Shown in pieces: positions 34,414 through 42,718 of a stretch of DNA of 64,000 nt (the stretch's first letter is position 1; every line of letters begins with the position of its first letter). Under the pieces are notes generated by a model that was given only the letters and a program-made list of their open reading frames with translations, was not told the DNA's origin and did not search any database. Origin of the DNA: Paenibacillus sanguinis 2301083 = DSM 16941. Lineage in GTDB: Bacteria > Bacillota > Bacilli > Paenibacillales > Paenibacillaceae. The DNA lies in the NCBI RefSeq assembly GCF_000374825.1, contig NZ_KB895378.1:1-64000 (forward strand), given 5' to 3'. The position numbers were made by a program, and so were the translations under genes.

Positions 34414-35508
34414 CTACGCCGGTGTGGAAGATTGACCGGCTTTATTCTTGGCTAGCTTAAGATAGCCATACACATTCAGAACCTCGCTGTTTTCTTCAAA
34501 GCGCAACCTCATTTGCCCGGAAGCCTCGATCAGATAGGTCTTCAGGGCGGAAGCCCCCCCGCCAAGCACATAGAAGCACTCGATATCAGGATACTTCTTC
34601 CACCGCTTACGGATCAAATCAATCAGCTTCTGTGCAGCCCGACCAAAATACATGTCCACGATCGGACGAATATCAGCCTGCCCCTCACCTACCCGCTGGA
34701 TCACGAACTCACGATTGCGAATTCTGCCGATCAGCTTCGCCCGGCTCGGGAAGCGGTAACCAAACTGATCCTCCACATCGCGGATAATTGAATCCAGATA
34801 GGTGGCCAGGCCAAATTGCTCGCCCGTACTGAACTGGTTGTCGATATTCATTCGTTTTACCACAGGAAAGTCTGTGGTCAATGCACCGATCTCACAGATG
34901 CCGATGCAGCCGTTATGTAATTCTTCATTTCGCACCTGCAGGGTATCGTTGGTAGCCAAATGGAACAATGCAGCGGCCCCTTCTACCGAAACAATAGTAC
35001 GACGAATTGCAATTCGCACCGTCCGTCCGCGCAGCTCAGGCGTAGACAGGAATGTCACCTCATGCTCTCCGGTCAAGCGTTCTTCAAAAGCCTGGTGAAA
35101 AGCAACATAGGTGCGTACCGGCAATCCGGTGCCGATGATATACTCTACCTCTTCCACCCCGGTTCCCGCCGGTTGATATGCTTGCCCCGAAAGGGCCGCA
35201 TAGGCTAACGCCGTTAAGGCCACGACAAGCGCTTGATCGCTGTTGGCCTTGTTGTCTGTCTCCTCGAGTTCGGAATTGTCCTGATCCTCCATGGCAAGCA
35301 TCCCTACGAAATACCGCTGATTATTTTTCTTGAGCTTGGGACTATAGACTCTCACATCCAGCGCCTTCAGTGGGGAATCCTCTTCTTGCAGCACATGTCT
35401 ATCATATCCGGGAGAAACGATACTCGGAATAATGATCGGTCGTTGTGAACCGTCGACGACTACCTTAACGCTGTCGTTACCAACGTCAATACCGGCAATT
35501 CTGATCAT
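34414..35508 (-). CDS. ParM/StbA-family actin-like protein
   Basis: A 364-residue actin-like ATPase. The phosphate-1 loop is GIDVGNDSVKVV at the N-terminus; phosphate-2/connect-type elements appear in GCIGICEIGALTTDFPVV and FYVLGGGASALKTYL. Such proteins (ParM, AlfA, Alp7A types) polymerise and usually segregate plasmids. This one sits in apparently chromosomal context, without a ParR-like partner in the window, and is divergent from the first M23-bactofilin pair, so a cytoskeletal or cell-envelope role is possible. The start has AGGAGG. The exact subfamily cannot be settled by reading. Confidence 0.82.
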   Translation of the reverse strand: MIRIAGIDVGNDSVKVVVDGSQRPIIIPSIVSPGYDRHVLQEEDSPLKALDVRVYSPKLKKNNQRYFVGMLAMEDQDNSELEETDNKANSDQALVVALTALAYAALSGQAYQPAGTGVEEVEYIIGTGLPVRTYVAFHQAFEERLTGEHEVTFLSTPELRGRTVRIAIRRTIVSVEGAAALFHLATNDTLQVRNEELHNGCIGICEIGALTTDFPVVKRMNIDNQFSTGEQFGLATYLDSIIRDVEDQFGYRFPSRAKLIGRIRNREFVIQRVGEGQADIRPIVDMYFGRAAQKLIDLIRKRWKKYPDIECFYVLGGGASALKTYLIEASGQMRLRFEENSEVLNVYGYLKLAKNKAGQSSTPA

Positions 35509-35726
35509 AATAACCTCCTAACGATAGGAAAATAACCACTTTATCAACTTCCTTTGTTCATTTCGCCCTTCTTCGACAAATTCCTCCTTTAAAAGTGAAA
35601 AAACGAACATTTTTTAAAATTTCAAGAGGAATTTTGAGTATTTTGCCGAAATAGTTGTATTGGCAAGTTGCAAGAAAGACCTTAGCCCTATTTAGAATGC
35701 ACTACATAAGAGATCGGGAGGAAGAC

Positions 35727-36740
35727 ATGCGGCTTAGATTTAGAAAAAATATAAATCGACGGTATACGTTGCTCGTTGTGCCGGAAGGCACGAATCCCGT
35801 ATTCCGCTTTCAATTTCGCTTCTCCTATCTGCTGATCATTATGATCAGCGCCGCGTTGTTGATCAGTTCGCTCATGTTCCTGTTTGTTGCCAATCGCAAC
35901 CAGACCAGCCGGATCGGCCATCTGGAAGCCGAACTGACCGACTCGTCCGATCAATTCAGAACCACTGTGGTGAACAAGGAGCAAGAAATCGATCGGTTAT
36001 TAAAAGAATTGATGGACCTCTACGAGAAATCCAGAACGATTGAAACCAAGATGAGCGAGCTGGAGCAACTGGAGGCTGAACTGAAATTGATCACAGTGAC
36101 CGGCTCCCAAGGCACCACGGCCGCTGCGATGAAGGAAGATGCCACCACCGTACTGCAACCCGAAGGTGTCGGCGGCGAAGCCATTCCGCTAACTGAGCAG
36201 GATATAACCAACCTCATCAAGGAGACTAAGAAAAGCATCTCTGTTTCATTGGAAGTCATGCCTGACCTGCAAAGCAGGCTAAAGCAAACCAAGCTCTCCA
36301 TTGAACAATACAAGCGGATGATGGCCGTCCTGCCCACGCTTTGGCCAACCGATTCGTTGAGGGTAACCTCGGATTACGGCAAGCGACGTGACCCGTTCAC
36401 CGGACGAGCCACCATGCATGCAGGTATGGATATTGGCGGCAAGGTAGGCGATCCCGTATATGCTGCCGCGGATGGTAAAGTGATTGAAGCTGGCTATTCC
36501 AGCGCACGGGGCAACTATATCACCCTCTCCCATCCATCGGGGCTGAAAACGAACTATATGCATTTAAGTGAAATTTTGATCAAGGCGGGCGATGCCGTCA
36601 AGCAAGGAGATACCATAGCCAAGCTCGGCTCCTCAGGTCGCAGCACCGGGCCACACCTGCATATTGAAGTAGTGAAGAACGGAAGCACGGTAGACCCCGC
36701 AGAATATTTGAGAAAACCCGGAGAGGAAGATAAACCATGA
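35727..36740 (+). CDS. M23 family peptidoglycan endopeptidase (first copy)
   Basis: A 337-residue membrane-anchored protein. A basic N-terminus is followed by a single transmembrane helix (about residues 33-58: FSYLLIIMISAALLISSLMF), then a coiled coil (about 65-130) and a C-terminal M23 (LytM) domain. The zinc ligands are in MHAGMDIGG (H, D) and the GPHLHIEV motif. It should cleave peptide cross-links in peptidoglycan. I chose the ATG at 35727 because GGGAGG lies five bases upstream; the frame is open to 35655. Its stop overlaps the bactofilin start (ATGA), indicating coupling. Confidence 0.9.
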   Translation: MRLRFRKNINRRYTLLVVPEGTNPVFRFQFRFSYLLIIMISAALLISSLMFLFVANRNQTSRIGHLEAELTDSSDQFRTTVVNKEQEIDRLLKELMDLYEKSRTIETKMSELEQLEAELKLITVTGSQGTTAAAMKEDATTVLQPEGVGGEAIPLTEQDITNLIKETKKSISVSLEVMPDLQSRLKQTKLSIEQYKRMMAVLPTLWPTDSLRVTSDYGKRRDPFTGRATMHAGMDIGGKVGDPVYAAADGKVIEAGYSSARGNYITLSHPSGLKTNYMHLSEILIKAGDAVKQGDTIAKLGSSGRSTGPHLHIEVVKNGSTVDPAEYLRKPGEEDKP

Positions 36741-37207
36741 AATTCAGGAGTCAAAATAAAGCCGTCAAGCTGGATCCGAATACCACCGATACCTTAATTG
36801 GAGAAGGCAGTGTCTTTGAAGGAAATATCCGTTCGGATGCAGGCGTACGCATCGAGGGACAAATGACGGGCGATATCGATTGTGAAGGTGACGTCACCGT
36901 TGGCGAGAAAGGTGTTGTGCATTCCAATATCCATGCCCGCAACGTAATTATTGCCGGTACCATTCACGGGAACATACATACCAAGAACAAATTGTCCATT
37001 ACGTCCAAGGGTAAGCTGTATGGCAATATAGTAGCTGCTTCTCTAGCCATCGAGGAAGGAAGCATCTTCGAAGGCACCAGTAAAATGGGGGGCACGGCAG
37101 ATCTTGAAGCGGCTGCCGCAAAAGAAGCTCAGCCTCAAGGTCAAGCAGCAGCCTTGGCTAAGAATAATGACTCGTCAGAAAGCGAAGCCGTCTACAAAAC
37201 ATGGTAG
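36737..37207 (+). CDS. Bactofilin (polymer-forming cytoskeletal protein, first copy)
   Basis: A 156-residue bactofilin: the DUF583 beta-helix of short repeats begins with DTLIGEGSVFEGNIRSDAGVRIEG and continues GDIDCEGDVTVGEKG, VIIAGTIHGNIH, LYGNIVAASLAIEEGSIFEG. The Ala/Gln-rich tail (after about residue 120) is disordered. Bactofilins form membrane-associated filaments that localise cell-wall enzymes, and in several bacteria they pair with M23 peptidases; here the genes overlap by four bases. A second pair is at 43703-45139. Confidence 0.93.
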   Translation: MKFRSQNKAVKLDPNTTDTLIGEGSVFEGNIRSDAGVRIEGQMTGDIDCEGDVTVGEKGVVHSNIHARNVIIAGTIHGNIHTKNKLSITSKGKLYGNIVAASLAIEEGSIFEGTSKMGGTADLEAAAAKEAQPQGQAAALAKNNDSSESEAVYKTW

Positions 37208-37220
37208 TACGAAGTAAACA

Positions 37221-37270
37221 AAACAAGCTCCCGAAGCCGTTCAATTGAACATAGCTTTGGGAGCTTGTTT
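37221..37270. terminator. Bidirectional terminator
   Basis: AAACAAGCTCCC-AAGC pairs with GCTT-GGGAGCTTGTTT. The A and T tracts allow termination of both the bactofilin transcript and the convergent tsaD operon. Confidence 0.85.
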
Positions 37271-37291
37271 GGATTGGACAACAAATCAGAA

Positions 37292-38329
37292 TCAGGATTG
37301 AACCGACCAGGCCTCCAGCGAGAATGAAGGCTCACCCTTGATCTCCAGGCTGGAGAACTCCGAGCTGCACCATTTCAGATAGGCGGCAGCACCGATCATT
37401 GCTGCATTATCTGTACAATATTTCAAAGGTGGAATCAACAACGCTATGTTTTCGCGCTCACAACGCTCCGTTAATGCCGCTCGCAGTCCACGATTTGCGG
37501 CCACACCGCCACAGAGCAGCAACTGGCGAGAACCCGTGGCACGAACAGCACGAACCGCCTTCTCCACCAGCACCTCAATGACGGATTCCTGAAATCCACG
37601 GGCAATGGCCGGCTCAAAATCCTCTTCCCCCCGCATCCGATGTTGATTCACTGCATTCAGAACGGCGGATTTCAGTCCGCTCAGGCTGAAATCATAAGAA
37701 TCAGGCTCCAGCCAGGCGCGTGGCAACTCTATCACCTCTGCCGCTTCCCCCGCCAGTTTGTCTACATAAGGACCGCCGGGATAAGGGAAGCCCAGCGCGC
37801 GAGCCACTTTATCATAGGCCTCGCCTACCGCATCATCCCGGGTTCGTCCCAGCAGCTTGAAGCTGCCTGCCCGTTCCAGCAATACCAACTCCGTGTGCCC
37901 GCCCGATACAACAAGGGCCATAGACGGATATTGTATTTCTTCAACCAAGCGATTGGCATAAATGTGCCCGGCAATATGATGAACGCCAATCAGCGGCTTG
38001 TCCAGCGCAAATGCCAGACTCTTCGCCGCCATCACGCCAACGAGCAAGGCCCCGACTAATCCCGGTCCCTCTGTGACCGCAATAGCTGACAGGTCCTCCA
38101 TAGCTATGCCGGATTCCTGTACGGCTTCTTCTAGCATCCGAGTAATGCTCTCCACATGCTTGCGGGAGGCAACCTCTGGCACAACACCGCCAAAAGCCCG
38201 ATGCGTCTCAATCTGACTGGCAATCAGGTTGGATAAGACCTTTGTACCATTTTTGACCACGGCAGCCGAGGTCTCATCGCAGCTTGTCTCTACCGCCAGA
38301 ATGTAACAGTCGTCTTGCTTACTTACCAA
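37292..38329 (-). CDS. tsaD: tRNA N6-threonylcarbamoyladenosine transferase TsaD
   Basis: A 345-residue Kae1/Qri7-family enzyme that transfers threonylcarbamoyl onto A37 of ANN-decoding tRNAs with TsaB and TsaE. The metal ligands are the HxxxH His118 and His122 in GVHHIAGH, with NTP-site sequence ETSCDETS at the N-terminus, VSGGHTEL and LLCGGVAANRGLR. It overlaps rimI by seven bases. Last gene of the operon tsaE-tsaB-rimI-tsaD, the same order as B. subtilis ydiB-C-D-E. Confidence 0.97.
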   Translation of the reverse strand: MVSKQDDCYILAVETSCDETSAAVVKNGTKVLSNLIASQIETHRAFGGVVPEVASRKHVESITRMLEEAVQESGIAMEDLSAIAVTEGPGLVGALLVGVMAAKSLAFALDKPLIGVHHIAGHIYANRLVEEIQYPSMALVVSGGHTELVLLERAGSFKLLGRTRDDAVGEAYDKVARALGFPYPGGPYVDKLAGEAAEVIELPRAWLEPDSYDFSLSGLKSAVLNAVNQHRMRGEEDFEPAIARGFQESVIEVLVEKAVRAVRATGSRQLLLCGGVAANRGLRAALTERCERENIALLIPPLKYCTDNAAMIGAAAYLKWCSSEFSSLEIKGEPSFSLEAWSVQS

Positions 38330-38820
38330 TGACTTTCGCTTCCTTCCCCGGCTTCTATCTGCGGTACAGGCAAATCACACCACATGATCAAAGCATCTTC
38401 ATGATTATCGGAATAATAGCCTTTTCTCACTCCTGCCGGAGTAAACCCCAGCTTATCGTATAACGAGCGAGCCGCCTGATTGGACACTCGCACCTCCAGC
38501 GTGATCCGCACCATGCCCAGCTCCGCCGCCCAATTCATCATTTTGCGAAGCAGCCGCTCACCAAAACGATGGCCGCGATAGGACGTACGAACCGCTATAT
38601 TAGTCACGTGAGCCTCGTCAACGATCGTCCACATCCCGGCGTAGCCGATGGGCACCCCATGATAATCCATCATCAGATACCTTGCAAAATGGTTATGTGT
38701 AAGCTCGTTGCGGAATGCATCCTCGCTCCACGGCAATGTGAATGATTCATGTTCAATAACCATAATATCGGGGAGGTCCCCCAGTGTCATTTTGCGAAAT
38801 GTAATATCTTCCTGATCCAT
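38323..38820 (-). CDS. rimI: Ribosomal protein alanine acetyltransferase RimI-like
   Basis: A 165-residue GNAT acetyltransferase. The family's acetyl-CoA site is VTNIAVRTSYRGHRFGERLLRKMM with the R/QxxGxG/A-type turn RGHRFG, and NQAARSLYDKLGF is the C-terminal motif. RimI acetylates the N-terminus of ribosomal protein S18, and GNAT genes of this type sit between tsaB and tsaD in Firmicutes. It is 17 bases after tsaB and overlaps tsaD by seven bases. Confidence 0.93.
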   Translation of the reverse strand: MDQEDITFRKMTLGDLPDIMVIEHESFTLPWSEDAFRNELTHNHFARYLMMDYHGVPIGYAGMWTIVDEAHVTNIAVRTSYRGHRFGERLLRKMMNWAAELGMVRITLEVRVSNQAARSLYDKLGFTPAGVRKGYYSDNHEDALIMWCDLPVPQIEAGEGSESHW

Positions 38821-38837
38821 CCAGACCGCCCCCTTCC

Positions 38838-39782
38838 CTACGCCTTCTGCTGCCGCTTAACCTCGGCTTCGGTCAATTGCGTATAATTCGGCTCCAGCGC
38901 ATGCACATCGTCCGGGGGATGTCCGGAACGTTCCATTGCGGTGAGGCCGAGCCATACGCCTTCCAATTCGTATGGTACGACCTGGACCAGCTCGCCAAAG
39001 CCGGCAGCCAAGGCCCCCAGCGAGGCTTCATGCTTCGCAGTCTCGCCCACGCACCAGACGTGGGCCGGGCGTTCCTGCGGCGGCAGCTCATGAAGCCGCC
39101 GGGCCAGCTCTCCGGCCCAATCGTCCATCAGCCGGATCGCGTCGGGGGCGAGACGCTCCGGCATCCCGCCCGGCGCTGGCACGCCAAGCAGCGCCGTATA
39201 CGCCTGGCCGCGCCGCGCGTCCACCAGCGGCACGATCCAGTGGCCGCCGGCATAGCGGCGGCCTTCCCCGCCTGCGGGAGGGGCCGCCTGCGTCCGGGAT
39301 GGGACTTCCTTCCCCCATCCCGCAGCACCGCCAAGGCCTGCCGCAGGCGCTTCCGCCGCCCGCGCTGCGCCGGCCGGCTCCTCGCCTTGGCGCGCGGCCA
39401 GCCGGCCTAGCGCCGCCGCGTCCTGCCCGCTGGCAGTGGCCCAGCCGCCCAGCGCCAAAGCAGCCAGGCTGGAGACGCCGTACACGGGCAGCTTGAGTGA
39501 CCAGGCCAAGGTCTTGGCCGTGGTTACCGCGATCCGTGTACCGGTATAAGAGCCTGGCCCGACCCCTACGGCGATGCCGCTTAGATCCCGCTTGGCCAAG
39601 CCCGCCTCGGCCAAGCAATCGCTAATCGCCGTGATCAGAAATGCCGAATGGTTGCGCTCGGCATAAATATTACGCTCGGCGAGCACGCGGCCGCCAAGTA
39701 CCACCGCAACAGCCAGGGAGGATGTAGACGTGTCAAACGCCAACAACCGCCAAGGCTGCTGGTCTTCTTTAGATTGATTCAT
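38838..39782 (-). CDS. tsaB: tRNA threonylcarbamoyladenosine biosynthesis protein TsaB
   Basis: About 314 residues, longer than most TsaB (230-250). The N-terminus LLAFDTSTSSLAVAVVLGG and the segment GVGPGSYTGTRIAVTTAKTLAWS are family hallmarks, as is VPLVDARRGQAYTALLG. An inserted Ala/Gly-rich stretch of about 60 residues (GC-rich DNA at roughly 39240-39440) interrupts the usual sequence. It is an inactive-looking TsaD paralogue that scaffolds TsaD. I chose the ATG at 39782 (GGAG upstream); an ATG-like start at 39797 is also open. It overlaps tsaE. Confidence 0.92.
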   Translation of the reverse strand: MNQSKEDQQPWRLLAFDTSTSSLAVAVVLGGRVLAERNIYAERNHSAFLITAISDCLAEAGLAKRDLSGIAVGVGPGSYTGTRIAVTTAKTLAWSLKLPVYGVSSLAALALGGWATASGQDAAALGRLAARQGEEPAGAARAAEAPAAGLGGAAGWGKEVPSRTQAAPPAGGEGRRYAGGHWIVPLVDARRGQAYTALLGVPAPGGMPERLAPDAIRLMDDWAGELARRLHELPPQERPAHVWCVGETAKHEASLGALAAGFGELVQVVPYELEGVWLGLTAMERSGHPPDDVHALEPNYTQLTEAEVKRQQKA

Positions 39783-40278
39783 AACCTTGTACTCCATTTC
39801 TCTTCAGGGAGGACAACCATGAAGCATACGGCTCGCCCTGTCCCTTGATATGCATGCGCCGCCCCGTCTCCGATACGGTCTCCACATAAATATGGAGCAC
39901 CTCCGGCGGAAGCAGTTCCTCGATGAGGCTGGCCCATTCCACCACAGTCACACCAGGGCCGTAGAAATACTCGTCCAGTCCCAACTCATCGGCTTCATCC
40001 AGCGACAGCCGATAGACGTCCATATGATAGAAGGGCAGCCTGCCTTCATACTCCTTGATCAAGGTGAAGGTCGGACTATTCACCGTCTCAAGCACGCCCA
40101 AATGGCGGGCGAACAATTGAGAAAAGGCCGTTTTGCCCGCCCCGAGATCACCGTCCAGGGCCAGAACCGTCCCCGGCTGCGACCAAGCGGCCAAACAAGC
40201 CGCCAGCCTTTCGGTAGCCTCCAGACTCTCTGCCTCATAGACCCAATCAGCCAAGGTATTGTCCATCTCTGAATTCAC
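39769..40278 (-). CDS. tsaE: tRNA threonylcarbamoyladenosine biosynthesis ATPase TsaE
   Basis: A 169-residue P-loop ATPase, B. subtilis YdiB family. Walker A is GDLGAGKT (residues 43-50), followed by FSQLFARHLG, the switch-like NSPTFTLIKEYEG and the Walker B-like HMDVYRL. It powers the TsaBD complex. First gene of the operon, its 3' end overlapping the tsaB start. A miniature inverted-repeat element lies 20 bases upstream. Confidence 0.96.
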   Translation of the reverse strand: MNSEMDNTLADWVYEAESLEATERLAACLAAWSQPGTVLALDGDLGAGKTAFSQLFARHLGVLETVNSPTFTLIKEYEGRLPFYHMDVYRLSLDEADELGLDEYFYGPGVTVVEWASLIEELLPPEVLHIYVETVSETGRRMHIKGQGEPYASWLSSLKRNGVQGYESI

Positions 40279-40297
40279 TGCTCGTAACCACCTTTGA

Positions 40298-40485
40298 GAG
40301 GTTGTTCAAAAAGTCGTCCTTCCAGAACGAAGCAGTTCGAGGAGAAGGTTCGACATCGAATCTTGAATTCACCCGGGCCAAGCATGGGCTTCCGTAGTAT
40401 GTTTCTTGCAGAAACATTTCAGTTGCTCACGTACCCGTATGCTTCCGAAGTCATCCTGCTAACCCGACTTTTTGAACACGCACTC
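40298..40485. mobile_element. Miniature inverted-repeat element, copy B (188 bp)
   Basis: Begins GAGGTTGTTCAAAAAGTCG and ends CCCGACTTTTTGAACACGCACTC, so its ends are inverted repeats of GAGNNCGNGTTCAAAAAGTCG type. The interior shares GTTCGAGGAG, TTCGACATCGAATCTTGAAT and TCACCCGG with copy C. It has no reading frame. A clear target duplication is not visible. It sits 20 bases upstream of tsaE in the tsaE-ku interval; the remainder to 40718 is an untranslated, gene-free stretch with an ACGTA/TACGT inverted pair near 40530-40555. Confidence 0.75.
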
Positions 40486-40718
40486 TGATTGACTTGTCCT
40501 ATATCCGGTACCAAAAACGTATGTACTCATTATATCGGTACGTTTCTCGACCCGCAACCGCCCCCATCAGGAAAAAGAACGTTGTTGGACATTCCCTGTT
40601 CCTTCAAAAAGTCTGCATCATAGAAAATCATTTTTCACCCATACTACATCTAAGTACACATCTGTCCGCCCGGCGAACCGGATTCGCCACACCAAGGCAA
40701 AGGAAGGAGCAAACGCCC

Positions 40719-41666
40719 ATGCATACGGTCTGGAAAGGCGCCATCAGCTTCGGGCTGGTCCACGTGCCGGTTAAAATGTTTTCCGCTACCGAAGACAAAG
40801 ATATCTCGATGAAATATATCCACAAAGCTTGCGGCAGTCCGCTTTCTTACGTGAGACGTTGTCCCGCCTGTGAAGTTGATGTGAACTGGGAGGAGATATC
40901 CCGGGGATACGAATACGAGAAGGGGAAATATGTATTATTTGAAAAGGAAGAGCTGGAGCAGTTGTCCGCACAAACGGAGAAAACCATTCATATTATGGAT
41001 TTCGTCGATTTGCAGGAGATCGATCCGATCTATTTCCAGAAGACCTACTATTTATCTCCTGATCAGGCTGGCGGAAATGCCTACCAGCTCTTGCTGGAAG
41101 CGATGCGGCAATCCGGCAAGATTGGCATTGCCAAGATCGCCATTCGCTCCAAGAGCAGTCTGGCTGCCATTCGTGTCATGGAGGGCTGCCTGGCTATTGA
41201 AACGATTTTTTATCCCGATGAAATTCGGCCCATCTCCCAGGTTCCCAATCTGCCCGAGCAAATTCAGGTCAACGACAAGGAGCTCACGATGGCTCGTCTG
41301 CTGATTGAACAGCTATCCACTCCCTTTGAGCCCGGGAAATATACGGACGACTACCGCGAGAGCCTGCTCCGTCTGATTGGACAGAAGGTGGCCGGAGAGG
41401 AGATCAGCCTGGCTCCGGCCAAGCCGGAGACGAATGTCATCGATCTGATGGCCGCCCTTCAGGCCAGCATAGAAGCGGTCAAGCCGGTCGCAACAGATCC
41501 AGGCACCACTTCAACCCCGGCTCCGGCCAAGCGAACGCGCAAACCTGCGGCCAAGAAGAGCAAGTCCGAACCGGACAAGGCTGTCGAGAGTTCCTCTACG
41601 GACTCATCCATAGTCGTACAGCCCAAGCCCAAACGACGAGCCTCCACCAAGCCGGGAGCCAAATGA
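40719..41666 (+). CDS. ku: DNA end-binding protein Ku
   Basis: A 315-residue bacterial Ku for non-homologous end joining. It starts MHTVWKGAISFGLVHVPVKM, the conserved bacterial Ku N-terminus, and contains RRCPACEVDVNWEEISRGYEYEKG and FYPDEIRPI, with a C-terminal Lys/Pro/Ala-rich tail (about residues 255-315) of the kind that binds DNA and recruits LigD. I used the ATG at 40719 because AAGGAAGGAG lies nine bases upstream; the frame is open back to 40494. It is followed convergently by the ligase half of LigD. Confidence 0.95.
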   Translation: MHTVWKGAISFGLVHVPVKMFSATEDKDISMKYIHKACGSPLSYVRRCPACEVDVNWEEISRGYEYEKGKYVLFEKEELEQLSAQTEKTIHIMDFVDLQEIDPIYFQKTYYLSPDQAGGNAYQLLLEAMRQSGKIGIAKIAIRSKSSLAAIRVMEGCLAIETIFYPDEIRPISQVPNLPEQIQVNDKELTMARLLIEQLSTPFEPGKYTDDYRESLLRLIGQKVAGEEISLAPAKPETNVIDLMAALQASIEAVKPVATDPGTTSTPAPAKRTRKPAAKKSKSEPDKAVESSSTDSSIVVQPKPKRRASTKPGAK

Positions 41667-41676
41667 AGGCGGCCTG

Positions 41677-42621
41677 TCAGCTTTGTCCAACACGGCATGC
41701 CTCCAGCGGAACATTGACCCAGCCCTGGATGATAGGCTGACGCATCGTGCCGCCCGGTGTCCATTCCAGAAATTGCACCTTTAACGTCAGGGCCGGCTGA
41801 ATCCAGACGGCCCCTTTTACTCGTTCCGGGACATTGTGGAAAGGCCTCGCGGGGATGATCAAGGGCTGAATATGCTCCGTTAAATCCCGCCAATCCTGCA
41901 CCTTCCACTTTCCACTACCAGCATGTCCAATATAGAGGAACTTGCCTTCTTGATCATATAGTCCCAGCATCACGGCATTCACCATCCCATCGCGGTAAGT
42001 TACGCCGCCTACAGCGGCATAAAGGTCATGGGTTAACTTAATCTTCTGCCAGCGGGCATCCTTGCCGCCAATCGCATAGGTACTGTCCAGCCTTTTGCAT
42101 ACGATGCCTTCCCAGCCCCGTTCTTTCATAACCGCAAATAGCCGCTCACCCTCGGTCAGACTGGGAACCCCTTGCACTCGATCGGAGGGAATGATGATTT
42201 GTTGCAGCAGGTGTTGTCGCTCCGCCAGCGTCTTATCGTTCATCCATTTGCCATTGTAATAAAGAACATCAAACACCATGTAGATTGCAGCGATACGGCC
42301 GACGGCAAAACGAATCTCCCGCTCCTGACGGAGGCTGTCCCGCCGCATAATCTCATGAAATGAAGGCTTGCCATCCGCCAGGGCAATCATCTCCCCGTCC
42401 AGAATCACCGAGCTTGCCTTGCAGTACGCCGGAACCTCGGTGAACTCGGGATACTGGAGAGTGCGGTCACGGCCCTGCCGGTTGAAAAGCCGTGCCTCCC
42501 CGTCCGTATAATAAACGAGCATCCGCACCCCGTCCCATTTTACCTGAGCAATCCATGCTTTTCCCCAGGGAATCGCCCTACTGCGAATCGGCTCAAAGGG
42601 GACAATCGGTTCCAATCTCAT
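41677..42621 (-). CDS. ligD: ATP-dependent DNA ligase (LigD ligase part)
   Basis: A 314-residue stand-alone ligase. Motif I is VKWDGVR with the adenylylated Lys28, motif III VILDGEMIAL, motif IV WEGIVCKRL, motif V RWQKIK, and a C-terminal OB-fold (YIGHAGSGKWKV...VKGAVWIQP). It joins ends held by Ku. In most Bacillus LigD this domain is fused to the polymerase; here it is separate, convergent with ku and divergent from the polymerase gene. The ATG at 42621 has a GGAGG-like AGGTT site of moderate strength. Confidence 0.92.
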   Translation of the reverse strand: MRLEPIVPFEPIRSRAIPWGKAWIAQVKWDGVRMLVYYTDGEARLFNRQGRDRTLQYPEFTEVPAYCKASSVILDGEMIALADGKPSFHEIMRRDSLRQEREIRFAVGRIAAIYMVFDVLYYNGKWMNDKTLAERQHLLQQIIIPSDRVQGVPSLTEGERLFAVMKERGWEGIVCKRLDSTYAIGGKDARWQKIKLTHDLYAAVGGVTYRDGMVNAVMLGLYDQEGKFLYIGHAGSGKWKVQDWRDLTEHIQPLIIPARPFHNVPERVKGAVWIQPALTLKVQFLEWTPGGTMRQPIIQGWVNVPLEACRVGQS

Positions 42622-42685
42622 CCGCCCAACCTTCTTCCTCTCTTATCTGTCATCCTCCCTCATAGTTTTGCGCACCGAAGGCAAG

Positions 42686-42707
42686 CCTATACTTAAATAA
42701 GTATAGG
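42686..42707. promoter_or_regulatory. Perfect 22-bp palindrome between the two LigD genes
   Basis: The arms CCTATACTTA and TAAGTATAGG are separated by AA. It overlaps the ribosome binding site of the polymerase gene and lies 65 bases before the ligase start. Its position suggests an operator for divergent control, or an RNA hairpin masking the ribosome site; no known factor is recognised. Confidence 0.6.
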
Positions 42708-42718
42708 AGGGATTGCGC

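Noticed and set aside
38877..39618. Several long overlapping frames on both strands across tsaB
   Set aside because: GC-rich DNA lacks stop codons in other frames; only the TsaB frame carries family motifs.
40494..40718. Upstream extension of the Ku frame
   Set aside because: The open frame starts next to the miniature element; the conserved Ku N-terminus and a strong ribosome site begin at 40719.
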